A stretch of 64,000 nucleotides of DNA from positions 186,001 to 250,000 of the forward strand of contig NZ_WXZL01000002.1 in assembly GCF_009982895.1 (NCBI RefSeq), written 5' to 3'. Below the pieces are notes generated by a model. The model was not told the DNA's origin and ran no database searches. It was given only the letters and a program-made list of their open reading frames with translations. Origin of the DNA: Deinococcus alpinitundrae. GTDB taxonomy: Bacteria > Deinococcota > Deinococci > Deinococcales > Deinococcaceae. Positions 1 through 8,973 of the stretch are shown piece by piece. Position 1 is the first letter of the stretch. The number at the start of each line of letters is the position of its first letter. The translations under genes and the position numbers were made by a program.

Positions 1-102
1 CAGCACCAGGGCGTCTTGCGGGGCCGCGAGATGGTCAAAGGCCCGTTTGGCCCTTTCCGAGCGCTCCGCCTTGCTGATCGGCGCTGGTGCAGCAGCCGTC
101 AC
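1..102 (-). CDS. Start of an unidentified protein (partial, runs off the window)
   Basis: A GTG start at 102 overlaps the stop of the upstream hydrolase gene as GTGA. Thirty-four codons are visible before the window edge. The visible N-terminus is Ala/Pro-rich and then charged and helical (SKAERSERAKRAFDHL). There is no signal peptide. The coupling and context suggest another peptide- or amino-acid-processing enzyme, but too little is present to assign a family. Confidence 0.55.
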   Translation of the reverse strand, partial: MTAAAPAPISKAERSERAKRAFDHLAAPQDALVL

Positions 103-968
103 GGCGACCCCACGCCATTGAGTTGCCGCGCCAGAAAGTCGCGCACGGTTTGCAAGAACAAATTGGCTTCCTCGCGCTGCGGCGAGTGGCCGCTGTGCTC
201 GAAGATGACCAATTCACTGTCGGGCAAGCCCGCCGCCAGCTCCTGACTGGCTTCCAGCGGCGTGATCCAGTCGTGGCGGCCCACCGTGATCAGCACCGGC
301 ACCTCGATTTCACTGAGGCGGCTGACCAGATCGTACTCCGGCTGGTTGCGTGAGAAGGCCCAGTTGTGGGTTTCGTAACGAAAGGGAATCTGGGCGAGTT
401 GCTCGGCTTCTTTTGCAGGGTTGCGTTCGACAGTGTAGAGCGGCTGAATCATGGCGTAACTGGCGCGGAAATCGTCGTCACTCTCGATCTGGCCGGAAAA
501 CAGCCGGTCCAGCACGGCTTCGTCCATCGGGAAGTCGCTCGCCAGCGCCTTTTCCTTGCTGGTGTCCTGAAATCGGTTGCTGGCCGCCGTATCGCGCAGG
601 ATGACGGCGTGCAGATTCTCCGGATACGCCAGCGCGTATTCCAGCGCCAGAAAACCGCCGTAGCTGCCGCCAAGCACCACGAATCTGCCCAGATCGAGCT
701 TGACCCGCAGGGCTTCCAGATCGGCCACGAACTGGGCGTGCGAGTACGGCTCGGCTCCCTGCGACTCGCCGTTGCCGCGCTGGTCGTAGCTGATCAGGCG
801 ATACTGGTCGGTCAGCGGCTGGAAGGTGGCCCAGTCGCCCGCCCGACTGCCCATGCCGGGGCCGCCGTGCAGGGTCACGATAGCGACACCCTGGCCGGTC
901 TGCGGCCCGGAGTCCTCATAGACCAGCTCGACGCCGTTGACTTCGGCAACCTGGCTCACTTGTACCAC
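99..968 (-). CDS. Alpha/beta hydrolase, prolyl iminopeptidase-like
   Basis: This is a 289-residue alpha/beta hydrolase resembling family S33 prolyl iminopeptidases, which remove N-terminal proline from short peptides in the cytoplasm. The HGGPGMG oxyanion motif lies near residues 34-40 and DQRGNGES near 62. The nucleophile elbow is GGSYGG with Ser102. A late GRHD supplies the acid and EHSGHS the catalytic His. The length is normal for the family. It overlaps the dipeptidase gene upstream by a few bases. A GTG at 959, giving a GTGA overlap, is an equally good start three codons in. It follows a peptide importer and a dipeptidase, so a role in breaking down imported peptides is likely. A general esterase or C-C hydrolase activity cannot be excluded. 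Confidence 0.8.
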   Translation of the reverse strand: MVQVSQVAEVNGVELVYEDSGPQTGQGVAIVTLHGGPGMGSRAGDWATFQPLTDQYRLISYDQRGNGESQGAEPYSHAQFVADLEALRVKLDLGRFVVLGGSYGGFLALEYALAYPENLHAVILRDTAASNRFQDTSKEKALASDFPMDEAVLDRLFSGQIESDDDFRASYAMIQPLYTVERNPAKEAEQLAQIPFRYETHNWAFSRNQPEYDLVSRLSEIEVPVLITVGRHDWITPLEASQELAAGLPDSELVIFEHSGHSPQREEANLFLQTVRDFLARQLNGVGSP

Positions 969-2218
969 GCTGCCTTGAGCACCCGCATCACGTTACCGCC
1001 CACCACCTTGCTGATGTCGGCGTCGCTGTAGCCGTGCTTGACCAGCCAGCGCACGATGTTCGGAAAGGCCTCGGCGGGGCTCTCGATACCGTCCACGTAC
1101 TCGACCTCCTCGTACTGAAGGTGACCGCGTGAAGCGCCGATGGACAGCGCCTCGCTGAGCGCATGGTGCAGCCCGACGTGGTCGCCAAACAGCGCGTCCG
1201 GGCCGAAGGCCACATGGTCGATGCCGACCAGATTGACGCAGTATTCGAAGTGCTCCATGTACGACTCGATGCTGTGGCGCGGGTGCTTCTCGGTCAGGGT
1301 GGTGTGCGGCGCGGCCTCGATGCCGATCACGCCGCCCTTCTCGGCGCAGGCTTTGATCACGTCGTCGGGCTTGAGGCGGTTGGAGTTCCAGAGGGCACGC
1401 GCCCCGGCGTGGGTGATGAAGATGGGCTTCTCGCTCACTTCGATGGTGTCCATGGAGGTCTGGTCGCCGCTGTGGCTCACATCGATGGCGATGCCGAGCT
1501 GGTTCATGCGCCGCACCGCCTGCCGCCCGAACATGGTCAGGCCGCCGTCACGCGGCTCCTTGAGGCCGCCGCCGAGCTGGTTGCCCTCGCTGTAGGCGAT
1601 CCCCAAGCAGCGCACGCCCAGGCCATACAGAATGTCCAGGCGGTCGAGTTCGTTCTCGATCATGGCCGCGCCCTCGACCGAGACGATGAAGGCGATCTGG
1701 CCGTTTTTCTTGGCGTTGACGATATCCTCGGTGGTCTTGCACAGCACCACCATGTCCTGATGGGCGATGTCGGAGAGCCGCATGCCGAGGTCAAAAATGA
1801 TGTCGTCCCACTTCCAGCCGCCTCGCGAGGTGATCATGGCCGTGCCGTTCATCAAGTTGTCGAACACGGCGTCCAGACCCGAGACGCTCAGCCCCTCATA
1901 GCCGGTAAAATCGCGCCCCCAGCGCCGGAACTCCAGAAACTGCGAGAGGTCCTCGGGGGCCACGAAGCAGTGGTCGTGCAGCGAGATCATCAGCTCGTCC
2001 TTGAAGAGCCGCCGCACCCGCGCTTCCTGCTCGGCGCTCACTTCGGGCCTGCGGCTGGGCACCCGGTTGAGTTCCGGCGAGAGCGGCCAGACCCTGTAGT
2101 CCTTGCCGGCGTCCAGGTAAGAGAAAGACTTGTAGCCGGCGTAATTCTTTTGCTGCATGGGCGCGTCTGGTTGTGAGCTCTGAGACTGTTGGGTCTGGGC
2201 TTCCTTGAGATCAGTCAT
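956..2218 (-). CDS. Membrane dipeptidase family (M19) zinc dipeptidase
   Basis: This 420-residue protein is a renal-dipeptidase-type metallopeptidase (M19) that hydrolyses dipeptides, often with D-residues. Metal-site motifs are visible: HDH near residue 81, the VSVEGA segment carrying the bridging Glu, IDVSHSGD, and FITHAGAR, followed by the GPDALFGDHVG region. I chose the ATG at 2218 because upstream codons of the same frame look non-coding. The Gln/Ser-rich first 25 residues are poorly conserved in character, and no signal peptide is evident. The gene sits between a peptide-binding protein gene and the iminopeptidase-like gene in one minus-strand operon, which supports dipeptide scavenging. 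Confidence 0.87.
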   Translation of the reverse strand: MTDLKEAQTQQSQSSQPDAPMQQKNYAGYKSFSYLDAGKDYRVWPLSPELNRVPSRRPEVSAEQEARVRRLFKDELMISLHDHCFVAPEDLSQFLEFRRWGRDFTGYEGLSVSGLDAVFDNLMNGTAMITSRGGWKWDDIIFDLGMRLSDIAHQDMVVLCKTTEDIVNAKKNGQIAFIVSVEGAAMIENELDRLDILYGLGVRCLGIAYSEGNQLGGGLKEPRDGGLTMFGRQAVRRMNQLGIAIDVSHSGDQTSMDTIEVSEKPIFITHAGARALWNSNRLKPDDVIKACAEKGGVIGIEAAPHTTLTEKHPRHSIESYMEHFEYCVNLVGIDHVAFGPDALFGDHVGLHHALSEALSIGASRGHLQYEEVEYVDGIESPAEAFPNIVRWLVKHGYSDADISKVVGGNVMRVLKAAWYK

Positions 2219-2375
2219 GACGACGGCTCCTTTGGCGTGTGGGGACTTGGCTGTTCGGGAAGTGGGGAGTGGCAAGTAGGAACTGGGAAGTGTTCGGCGG
2301 AGACGCACCGAAGTTGCGCTGGAATTCTTCTGGCGCCTCAGAACGGCTCCAACGGACACCCGTCCCACTCACAAT

Positions 2376-2411
2376 CCACCCGGCAGGCACGCTGACCGGC
2401 CCGCCGGGTGG
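2376..2411 (-). terminator. Inverted repeat downstream of the binding-protein gene
   Basis: A perfect 9-bp inverted repeat (CCACCCGGC/GCCGGGTGG, 18-base loop) lies directly after the stop of the binding-protein gene on the minus strand. No T-run follows. It may be a weak terminator or a 3' stabilising stem that lowers expression of the dipeptidase genes. The rest of 2219-2419 holds no gene. Confidence 0.4.
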
Positions 2412-2419
2412 ACGATTCT

Positions 2420-3985
2420 CTACTTGTCCACGGTATCGAGCTTCTCCGAGCCTGTCGGACTCGGCACCCAACCCTTGACCGCCGCGCCGCTGGCGACGAG
2501 CAGCCGCGAGTGCACCACCGGAATCCGCACCGCCTCGCGGAACATGATCTCGTCCACTTTCTGGTAGTACTGCTGGCGTTTGTCAGCGCTGGGCAGCTTG
2601 CGGGCTGCGTCCATCGCCGCATTGACTTCCGGGCTGGTCCAGCTGATATCGCCAGTGGAACCAGGTGCGAGCAGGTTGGTGTAGGCGTTGTCGGCGTCAG
2701 TGGCGTAGATATAGCCGAGCATAAAGGCCTGCAACTTGCCTTCCGAGCGGTGTTGCAGGTACGCGCCCCAGTCCTCGGTCTTGAGGTTCACCTTGATGCC
2801 GATGGCGGTGAGGTCGGCGGCCATCGCCTCGGCAATCGGCTTGGGCGTCGGGTAATACGGGCGGCTCACCGGCATATACCACAAGTCGAGCGTGAAGCCG
2901 TTCGGGTATCCAGCGGCGGCCAGCAATTTTTTAGCGGCGGCGGGATCGTACTTGTAGTCGGTCACATTCTTGGAATAGCTCTTGGAAAGTGGCGGCGGAA
3001 TCAGGTGAGCGTCGGTGAGGCCCAGCCCATTCCAGAAGGCGTCCACGATGGCTTTCTTGTTGAGCGCCGTGGCGATGGCCTGACGCACCCGCACGTCCGA
3101 GAGCGGCTTGTAGCTGGTATTCAGGCCCAGGTAGCCGAGATTGAGCGCCGGGCGCAGCAGCGGCTTGAGCTTGGCATTGGCTCTGAGCGACTGGAGCTGG
3201 TCAGGCAGCAGATCGCCAGCGATGTCCACTCCCCCGGCCAGCAACTCGTTGAGGCGGCTGCTGGGTTCCTTGATGAAGCGGAAGGTGAGGTTGTCGGACT
3301 TGGGCAACCCGGCATTGAAATAATTGGGATTCTTGGCGAGCTGCACATTGACACCGCTGGTCCACTTGGTCAGCATGAACGGCCCGGTGCCCACGGCCAG
3401 GCCCGCCGGAGTGCCGTACTGCGCCGGATTTTTCTTGATGGCGGTGGGGCTGGCGATGCCGAAGAGGCCCGAATCGGCCAGCAGCGCGCCGAGCGCAGGG
3501 TACGGATTGTTCAGCACGATCTCCACGGCGTAGGCGTTCTTGACCCGCACGTCCTTGACGATGGAGCCAGGCGCGCCCTTGTAGCCGCCCACATTGTCCG
3601 ACCAGCCCTGAAAGTCCTTGCCGCCGCTGTAGCCGGACTTGGGGTCCCACCAGCGCATGAAATTGAAGCGTACCGCCTCGGCATTCAGCGGCGTGCCGTC
3701 CTGAAACTTGACGTTCTGGCGCAGATAAAAGGTCCAGGTCAGGCCGTCGTCGCTGGTCGTCCAGCGCAACGCCAGATCGGGCTGCAACTCCACCGTGCCG
3801 GGCTTGAATTTGATCAGCCCGTTGTAGATCTGGGTCTGCACGTACGCGCCGTTGCCGTCGGAGGTGACGCAGGGATCGAGGCTGATCGGCTCGCCGCTGA
3901 GACCGAAAGTGATGGCCTGGGCCGAGGCACTCTGGGCCGCCGCGCCGCCGATAAGCAGAAGTCCACTAACAAACCAGTTTTTCAT
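2420..3985 (-). CDS. Peptide ABC transporter substrate-binding protein (family 5)
   Basis: This 521-residue extracellular solute-binding protein belongs to the DppA/OppA type (SBP_bac_5). It has a cleavable signal peptide (MKNWFVSGLLLIGGAAA, cleavage near SASAQA). Family landmarks follow: LQPDLALRW, the LTWTFYLRQNVKFQDG segment, GTGPFML and the DVRVRQAIATALNKKAI helix. It would capture oligopeptides or dipeptides outside the cell for the permeases encoded just upstream. It is the second binding protein in this operon, so the pair may widen substrate range. Confidence 0.9.
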   Translation of the reverse strand: MKNWFVSGLLLIGGAAAQSASAQAITFGLSGEPISLDPCVTSDGNGAYVQTQIYNGLIKFKPGTVELQPDLALRWTTSDDGLTWTFYLRQNVKFQDGTPLNAEAVRFNFMRWWDPKSGYSGGKDFQGWSDNVGGYKGAPGSIVKDVRVKNAYAVEIVLNNPYPALGALLADSGLFGIASPTAIKKNPAQYGTPAGLAVGTGPFMLTKWTSGVNVQLAKNPNYFNAGLPKSDNLTFRFIKEPSSRLNELLAGGVDIAGDLLPDQLQSLRANAKLKPLLRPALNLGYLGLNTSYKPLSDVRVRQAIATALNKKAIVDAFWNGLGLTDAHLIPPPLSKSYSKNVTDYKYDPAAAKKLLAAAGYPNGFTLDLWYMPVSRPYYPTPKPIAEAMAADLTAIGIKVNLKTEDWGAYLQHRSEGKLQAFMLGYIYATDADNAYTNLLAPGSTGDISWTSPEVNAAMDAARKLPSADKRQQYYQKVDEIMFREAVRIPVVHSRLLVASGAAVKGWVPSPTGSEKLDTVDK

Positions 3986-4029
3986 CTTTTCTCCTTGTGA
4001 CGCTTCAAGCGCCCGCGTAAATGGCTGAA

Positions 4030-4908
4030 TTAAAATCGGCTGCGCGGATCAGTAAGATCACGCAGCACGTTGCCGAGCAAGTTGAAGCACAGCACGGCCA
4101 GGGCGATGACGGCCCCCGGGTAAATCGCCAGCATGGGCTTGACCCAGAAATAGGTCTGGGCGTTTTGTAGCATGTTGCCCCAGGACGCCAGCGGCGGCTG
4201 AATGCCCAGACCCAGGTAGCTCAGGCCGGTTTCGGTGAGAATAGACCAAGCGATCCCCAGGGTGGTCAGCACGGCCGCTGCCGGAAGGGCCTGCGGAAAG
4301 ACGTGCCGCCAGATCAGCCGGGAGCCGCTCGCGCCCAGCGCCCGGCCCGCCTCGACGAACTCGAAGTTGCGAATCTTGCTGACCTCGGCGTGAACGATGC
4401 GCGCCACCTGCGGCCAGAACCCCAGCCCGATGACCGTGACCACCACCGCCGGCGCATTGCCCAGCACGGCAATGGCCGCCAGAATCAGAAAGAAGCTGGG
4501 GATGGCCATGAAGGTGTCCACGAGGCGCATCAGCAGCGTTTCGGTCCAGCCCTGATAAAACCCCGCCAGCGCCCCCACCAGTGAGCCGATGCTAAGAGCC
4601 ACCACCATGCTGACGATGCTGATGGTCAGCGTAATTCGCCCGCCGTAGAGCAGGCGTGCCAGCACGTCGCGGCCCAGCTCGTCGGTGCCCAACAGGTGCT
4701 GGGCGCTGGGCGAGGCGGTGGTGTTGAGGGCGTCGGTGGTAATTGGCGAGGCACTGTACACGAACGGCCCCAGGAAAGCGGCGGCATAGAGCACTGCAAG
4801 CACCAGCACGGCGGTGATGCCGACCGGGTGGCGCAGCAGCCGGGGCAGCAAGCCTGTGCGGCGCTGACGGACTTCGCCAGCAGGCGGCACGGTCGCGGCC
4901 CTGGTCAC
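4030..4908 (-). CDS. Peptide ABC transporter permease, DppC type
   Basis: This 292-residue inner-membrane permease is of the DppC/OppC type with about six membrane segments. A short cytoplasmic N-terminus precedes the first helix (GITAVLVLAVLYAAAFLGPF). The HLLGTDELGRDVLARLLYG signature of the family follows. The cytoplasmic EAA loop is EAGRALGASGSRLIWRHVFP, which contacts the ATPase. It follows the DppB-type gene by 9 bases. No ATPase gene is present in the operon. Confidence 0.92.
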   Translation of the reverse strand: MTRAATVPPAGEVRQRRTGLLPRLLRHPVGITAVLVLAVLYAAAFLGPFVYSASPITTDALNTTASPSAQHLLGTDELGRDVLARLLYGGRITLTISIVSMVVALSIGSLVGALAGFYQGWTETLLMRLVDTFMAIPSFFLILAAIAVLGNAPAVVVTVIGLGFWPQVARIVHAEVSKIRNFEFVEAGRALGASGSRLIWRHVFPQALPAAAVLTTLGIAWSILTETGLSYLGLGIQPPLASWGNMLQNAQTYFWVKPMLAIYPGAVIALAVLCFNLLGNVLRDLTDPRSRF

Positions 4909-4917
4909 GAGACACGC

Positions 4918-5865
4918 TCAGTCATGGCGAATCCTCGGGTCAATGACGGTGTAGGCGAGGTCCACAACCAGATTGGTCAGGATGACGATGAACCCGGCGG
5001 CCAGGGTAACGGCCATAATGGTGTTGTAGTCGCGTCCCAGCGCGGCGTCCACCGCCAGCCGGCCCATACCGGGGAGTCCGAAGACACTCTCGATAATCAC
5101 CGAGCCGCTCAGCAGGGCCGGCAGAATCAGACCGATCATCGCCACGATCGGGACGAAAGCGTTTCTCAGGGCATGCTTGACGATCACGCGGCCCTCGCGC
5201 ACCCCCTTGGCCCTTGCCGTTCGCAGGTAATCGGCCCCCAGCACTTCCAGTAGCGAGGCGCGAGTAAATCTCACCAGATTCGGCAACATCACGAACGCCA
5301 ACACGCCTGCCGGGAGAATCATGTGCCTGAGCCACTCGGAGAGCGAGAACCCGGCGCTCATATCGGCCAGTCCCGAAGCGGGCAGCACCTTGAGCGTGAC
5401 GGCAAAGAGCAAAATCGCCATGATGCCGGTCCAGAAGTCCGGCACGCTCATGCCCAGGGTGCTCAAGGCATTGACCGAATGGTCGAGCACCGAGTTGCGG
5501 CGCATGGCGGTGATGATCCCCAGCGGAATACCGATGACGACCGACAACACCAGCGCCGCCAGCCCCAGTTGCAAGGTGGTGCCCAGCCGCTGGCGCAGAA
5601 TCGGCGCAACCGGCTGGCCGCCGCTGAGTGTGGCTCCGAAATCGCCCCGCAACACGCCGGTCGCCCAGCTGCCGTAGCGTGTGAGCAGGGGGCGGTCAAG
5701 CCCCAGTTGCTTTTGAATCGCGGCGCGCTCCTCTGCGGTGGATTCGAAGCGTGCCGCCGCACTCGGGCCTCCCGGCGCGAGATTGATCAGAAAGAAGGTG
5801 ACCAGCGAGATCAGGAGCAGCACCACCATACCCTGACCGATCCGGCGACCCAGAAACCCCACCAT
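4918..5865 (-). CDS. Peptide ABC transporter permease, DppB type
   Basis: This 315-residue DppB/OppB-type permease starts with a typical N-terminal helix (GQGMVVLLLISLVTFFLINL). The periplasmic loop has LGLDRPLLTRYGSW. The EAA-type loop reads LRTARAKGVREGRVIVKHAL. I chose the ATG at 5865 because a strong GGGGAGGTG ribosome site lies six bases before it; a GTG three codons earlier is inside that site. It pairs with the DppC-type gene immediately downstream. Confidence 0.92.
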   Translation of the reverse strand: MVGFLGRRIGQGMVVLLLISLVTFFLINLAPGGPSAAARFESTAEERAAIQKQLGLDRPLLTRYGSWATGVLRGDFGATLSGGQPVAPILRQRLGTTLQLGLAALVLSVVIGIPLGIITAMRRNSVLDHSVNALSTLGMSVPDFWTGIMAILLFAVTLKVLPASGLADMSAGFSLSEWLRHMILPAGVLAFVMLPNLVRFTRASLLEVLGADYLRTARAKGVREGRVIVKHALRNAFVPIVAMIGLILPALLSGSVIIESVFGLPGMGRLAVDAALGRDYNTIMAVTLAAGFIVILTNLVVDLAYTVIDPRIRHD

Positions 5866-5914
5866 AATAAACACCTCCCCTTCGGCACCCGCGGCCTACC
5901 CTGCGCGGCCAGAT

Positions 5915-7483
5915 TTATTTCACTGACCACTCGGCCGCGTACTGGAAATCGGCCGGCAACGTCACGCCGCGCATCCCCGTGAGGCGGTTGTTGTAGGCTG
6001 TGATGCTCTGCGGGTACCACAGATAGAGGTAAGGCAACTCGGTTGCCATCAGCTTCTGGGCCTGCACATAGGTGGCTTTGCGGGCCGTGCCGGTATCCTT
6101 GCGCCCCTGCTCCAGCAACGCGTCGAGCTTCGGATTCTTGTAGTTGGGAATGTTGTTGCCGACATTGGCCGCACTCGAATCATAGTACGGCAGCACATCG
6201 GGGTCAGCTGGCGTCGACCACCAGGCGGCAGACGCTTGATAATCGCGCTTGACGATCACCTGCTGAATGTAGGAATTCCAGTCGAGCGTCTTGAGGTCGG
6301 CCTGCACGCCGATGTCTTTCCAGTACTGCTGCACCAGCAGGGAAATCGGCGTGAGCTGCTGGTAGGCGGCGGTGGGCATGCTGATAATCAGCGGTTTCCC
6401 ATCTTTTTGCAACACACCGTTGGGGCCAGGTTTGTACCCTGCCGCCGCGAGCAGCGCCTTGGCTTTGGCTGGGTCGTAGGGATACTGCTGCACATTCTTG
6501 GTATAGAAACCCTTCTGCACCGGAGCAATCGGGCCTGTGGCCACCTGACCGTACCCTTTGAGCACGCTCTTGATCATGGCCGGGCGGTCGATGGCGTAGA
6601 GCAGCGCTTGACGCACCCGCACATCCTGAAATCTGGGATCGTCCTGATTGAGCGCCACGAAGTAGTAAACGTTGGCGGTGGAGAGGTCGACCGTCAGGTT
6701 GGGAGCGGCCTTGATGCGCTCGACCGTTTCCGGATTACCCACCGAGATCAGATCGAGGTCGCCGGAAAGCAGCTGGGCGAGCTGGGCATTGCTGTCGGGA
6801 ATCACCTTGAAGGTGACGGCTGCCAGCTTGGGTTTGCCACCCCAGTACAGGTCGTTACGAACCAGCTTGACGCTTGCGCCGGAAATCACCTGAGCGACCT
6901 TGAAGGGGCCGGTGCCCACCGGATTTTGCTTGTTGAAGTCGGTAAATTTCCACGGATCGGTCACGCCCGCAAACTTGTGCTGCGGCAAGATGCCGGCGAA
7001 GTAGCCGAGGTAGGTGGGCAGCGAGGCCCACGGCCGCGACAAAATGAAGTCCACCTGATAGGGGTTGACCACGTTCACCTTGGTCACAGCGTTGCGCCAG
7101 GTGCTGCCGCCGTTGGCCGCCAGTTCCTTTTTCAGCACGATCTCGTTGAAGGTAAACGCCACGTCGGCGGCGTTGAACGCTTGCCCATCCGACCACTTGA
7201 CATTGCGGCGCAGATTGAAAGTCCACTTGAGACCGTCGGCAGAAGCTTTCCAAGAGGTCGCCAGGTCAGGAGCGGGCTTGAGGTTCTTGTCCCAGCGGGT
7301 CAGGCCGGGAAAGATCAGTTCGTTAATCAAGTTGGATTCCACGAACGCTGTGGGGCTCCAGGGATTGAAGGTCGGATCGGCGGTGGTGGCGAAATTGATG
7401 CTGCCGCCGGTGTCCTGGGCGCTGACCAGCCCGGCACTCAGGACGACGAGACTGCTGAAGAGCAAGGGAACCATTCGCGGCAT
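5915..7483 (-). CDS. Peptide ABC transporter substrate-binding protein (family 5)
   Basis: This 522-residue DppA/OppA-type binding protein has an N-terminal signal peptide (MPRMVPLLFSSLVVLSAGLVSAQD). Family marks include LKPAPDLATSWKAS, GLKWTFNLRRNVKWSDG, NPVGTGPFKV and DVRVRQALLYAIDRPAM. The start at 7483 has an AAGGAG ribosome site seven bases upstream. It is the first transport gene after the IclR regulator and probably the dominant binding protein for the DppBC permeases that follow. Confidence 0.9.
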   Translation of the reverse strand: MPRMVPLLFSSLVVLSAGLVSAQDTGGSINFATTADPTFNPWSPTAFVESNLINELIFPGLTRWDKNLKPAPDLATSWKASADGLKWTFNLRRNVKWSDGQAFNAADVAFTFNEIVLKKELAANGGSTWRNAVTKVNVVNPYQVDFILSRPWASLPTYLGYFAGILPQHKFAGVTDPWKFTDFNKQNPVGTGPFKVAQVISGASVKLVRNDLYWGGKPKLAAVTFKVIPDSNAQLAQLLSGDLDLISVGNPETVERIKAAPNLTVDLSTANVYYFVALNQDDPRFQDVRVRQALLYAIDRPAMIKSVLKGYGQVATGPIAPVQKGFYTKNVQQYPYDPAKAKALLAAAGYKPGPNGVLQKDGKPLIISMPTAAYQQLTPISLLVQQYWKDIGVQADLKTLDWNSYIQQVIVKRDYQASAAWWSTPADPDVLPYYDSSAANVGNNIPNYKNPKLDALLEQGRKDTGTARKATYVQAQKLMATELPYLYLWYPQSITAYNNRLTGMRGVTLPADFQYAAEWSVK

Positions 7484-7576
7484 GCTGCGACTCCTTGATG
7501 TCCCCCGGCCCAGCGGGAGGGGCGAGAACGGCGGGCGAAGGCAGAGCGGAAGGAGAGCGTAGAGAAACCGCGCTTC

Positions 7577-8377
7577 TCAGGGCACCGGAGACGACCCGTT
7601 GTAGCCGAGCTGACGAGAGATCAGATGCGCGGTGGCGACGATGAGCTGCCCGAGTTCGTCAAGGCGCGCGGACGTCATGCGTGAGGCCGGGCCGCCGACG
7701 CTGACTGCTCCAGCGACCTGACCTGCCGCGCCGTAAATTGGTGCGCCAACACCGCACGCGTCTACGTCCACATCACCACCGCTGATGGCGTAGCCGCGCG
7801 CGCGAATCTGTTCCAATTCGTTTCGCAGCACGTCGGGATCGGTGGCCGTGTCGGGCGTGTAGCGGGGGTACTCCGGCAATCGGGCCAGCACGGCAGCTTG
7901 CTCGGTGGCGCTCAAGAATGCCAGGACCGCTTTTGGACACGCGCCGGCATGCAGAGGAAACGGCATGCGGCCCACTTCAGTCACCAGTCGCACGGGCCGC
8001 AGGCCGTCACGGTGGTCGATGAGGATCACAGCCTCGCCTTCCTTTGCAAAGAGGTTAATGGTCTCCCCAGTACAAAGTGAAAGGTCGTCCAGAGCCGCCT
8101 GCGCCGCGCTGCTCAAGCTGGTGGGCCGAGCCGAGGAGGCGAGGTGGGCGGCCAGCGGGGTCAGAACGAAGCGCTCATCGTCGCCAAGGCCCACAAACCC
8201 GACATGCTGCAAGGTGCGCAGGCAACGGAACGCCTGGTTGCGGTCTATATCCAGTCGCGCGGCGATTTCCGATGGGCTGAAGTGGCCTGGTGGGTGCCCG
8301 AAGACCAGCAGCACCTCCAGGGTGGTGGCCGCCGACTGAATCAGGTAACGCGGAGCTTCTCTGGCCACTTGGCTCAT
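7577..8377 (-). CDS. IclR-family transcriptional regulator
   Basis: This 266-residue regulator has an N-terminal winged helix (about residues 15-75, with SPSEIAARLDIDRNQAFRCL) and a C-terminal IclR effector domain (about 90-255, with the ISGGDVDVDACGVGAPIY segment typical of the family). It heads the minus-strand peptide-import operon and probably controls it, and possibly itself, in response to an imported compound. A ribosome site AGGGGG lies just upstream of its ATG. Confidence 0.9.
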   Translation of the reverse strand: MSQVAREAPRYLIQSAATTLEVLLVFGHPPGHFSPSEIAARLDIDRNQAFRCLRTLQHVGFVGLGDDERFVLTPLAAHLASSARPTSLSSAAQAALDDLSLCTGETINLFAKEGEAVILIDHRDGLRPVRLVTEVGRMPFPLHAGACPKAVLAFLSATEQAAVLARLPEYPRYTPDTATDPDVLRNELEQIRARGYAISGGDVDVDACGVGAPIYGAAGQVAGAVSVGGPASRMTSARLDELGQLIVATAHLISRQLGYNGSSPVP

Positions 8378-8399
8378 GGTCCCCCTTTTGGTTGAAACG

Positions 8400-8419
8400 G
8401 TTAAACGGGTTGATTTAAC
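8400..8419. promoter_or_regulatory. Putative IclR operator upstream of the regulator gene
   Basis: GTTAAA-8-TTTAAC is a perfect 6-bp inverted repeat just upstream of the IclR gene, beside the related half-sites GGTTGAAAC and GGTTAAAC. Its position fits autoregulation. The assignment rests on position and symmetry only. Confidence 0.4.
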
Positions 8420-8749
8420 TTAGTCCCTTTGGATCTCACAGTAGGTAACCTGTCTAGTCCACCGGTCAGCTCAAGGAATTGGTGCACGGTGCAATCTGTT
8501 ACCAGAAATCATGACTTCAAGTAGGAAATATCTCGGTAGATCGTTCTAGAGGTGGGTTTTTCTGTCTAAGACACTCTAAAAAGTGCCGCAGTGTTTCTAT
8601 GCTCTCGACTTTTACTTCTGTATAGAAGTTGATTAAGAAAGCATATCTCCGATAATTGGTATTTCTCATCTAACCATAAAGCTCCTGAGAAGGGTCTAGT
8701 CAAAGATCCTTGCCCCTAACACTCAATACGCCCAAAAGAGTTCAGAACG
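8420..8749. other. AT-rich intergenic stretch, no gene seen
   Basis: This block is clearly lower in GC than its surroundings and has no convincing open frame on either strand. It separates two minus-strand operons and probably holds the promoter of the IclR operon. Its composition could mark an old insertion, but no terminal repeats are visible. Confidence 0.5.
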
Positions 8750-8784
8750 CAGAAAAAGAAGCGCCCCAGTCTTCTCGACTGGGG
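8750..8784 (-). terminator. Rho-independent terminator of the formamidase operon
   Basis: On the minus strand a perfect 8-bp stem (CCCCAGTC/GACTGGGG) with a 5-base loop is followed by CGCTTCTTTTTCTG. This is a classical intrinsic terminator. The spacer 8785-8973 between it and the enzyme stop has no supported gene. Confidence 0.8.
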
Positions 8785-8973
8785 CCGTGGTATCTCAGGG
8801 CAATCTCGATTCAAGCAGGCGAGCAGCGGTGGACATCTTTCCTGCCTCCCAGCAACGAGAGGCTCTGCCGAACAATCCTCCATTTCTAGGGCAACACATC
8901 CGAATTCCAGCGTCTTGAACGCAGGCGGTATCGCTTATCTGGCCGGCTGGAACGCGGACTTCCGAGACGCCTC

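Noticed and set aside
2408..4000. Long plus-strand open frame antisense to the first binding-protein gene
   Set aside because: Shadow of GC-rich codon bias; the minus-strand frame has a signal peptide and full family motifs. The same holds for long antisense frames at 6236-7498, 9989-11119, 17487-18914, 22996-24111 and 56474-57583.
5866..5874. GTG start three codons upstream for the DppB-type permease
   Set aside because: That GTG is part of the ribosome-binding site GGGGAGGTG itself; the ATG at 5865 has ideal spacing.
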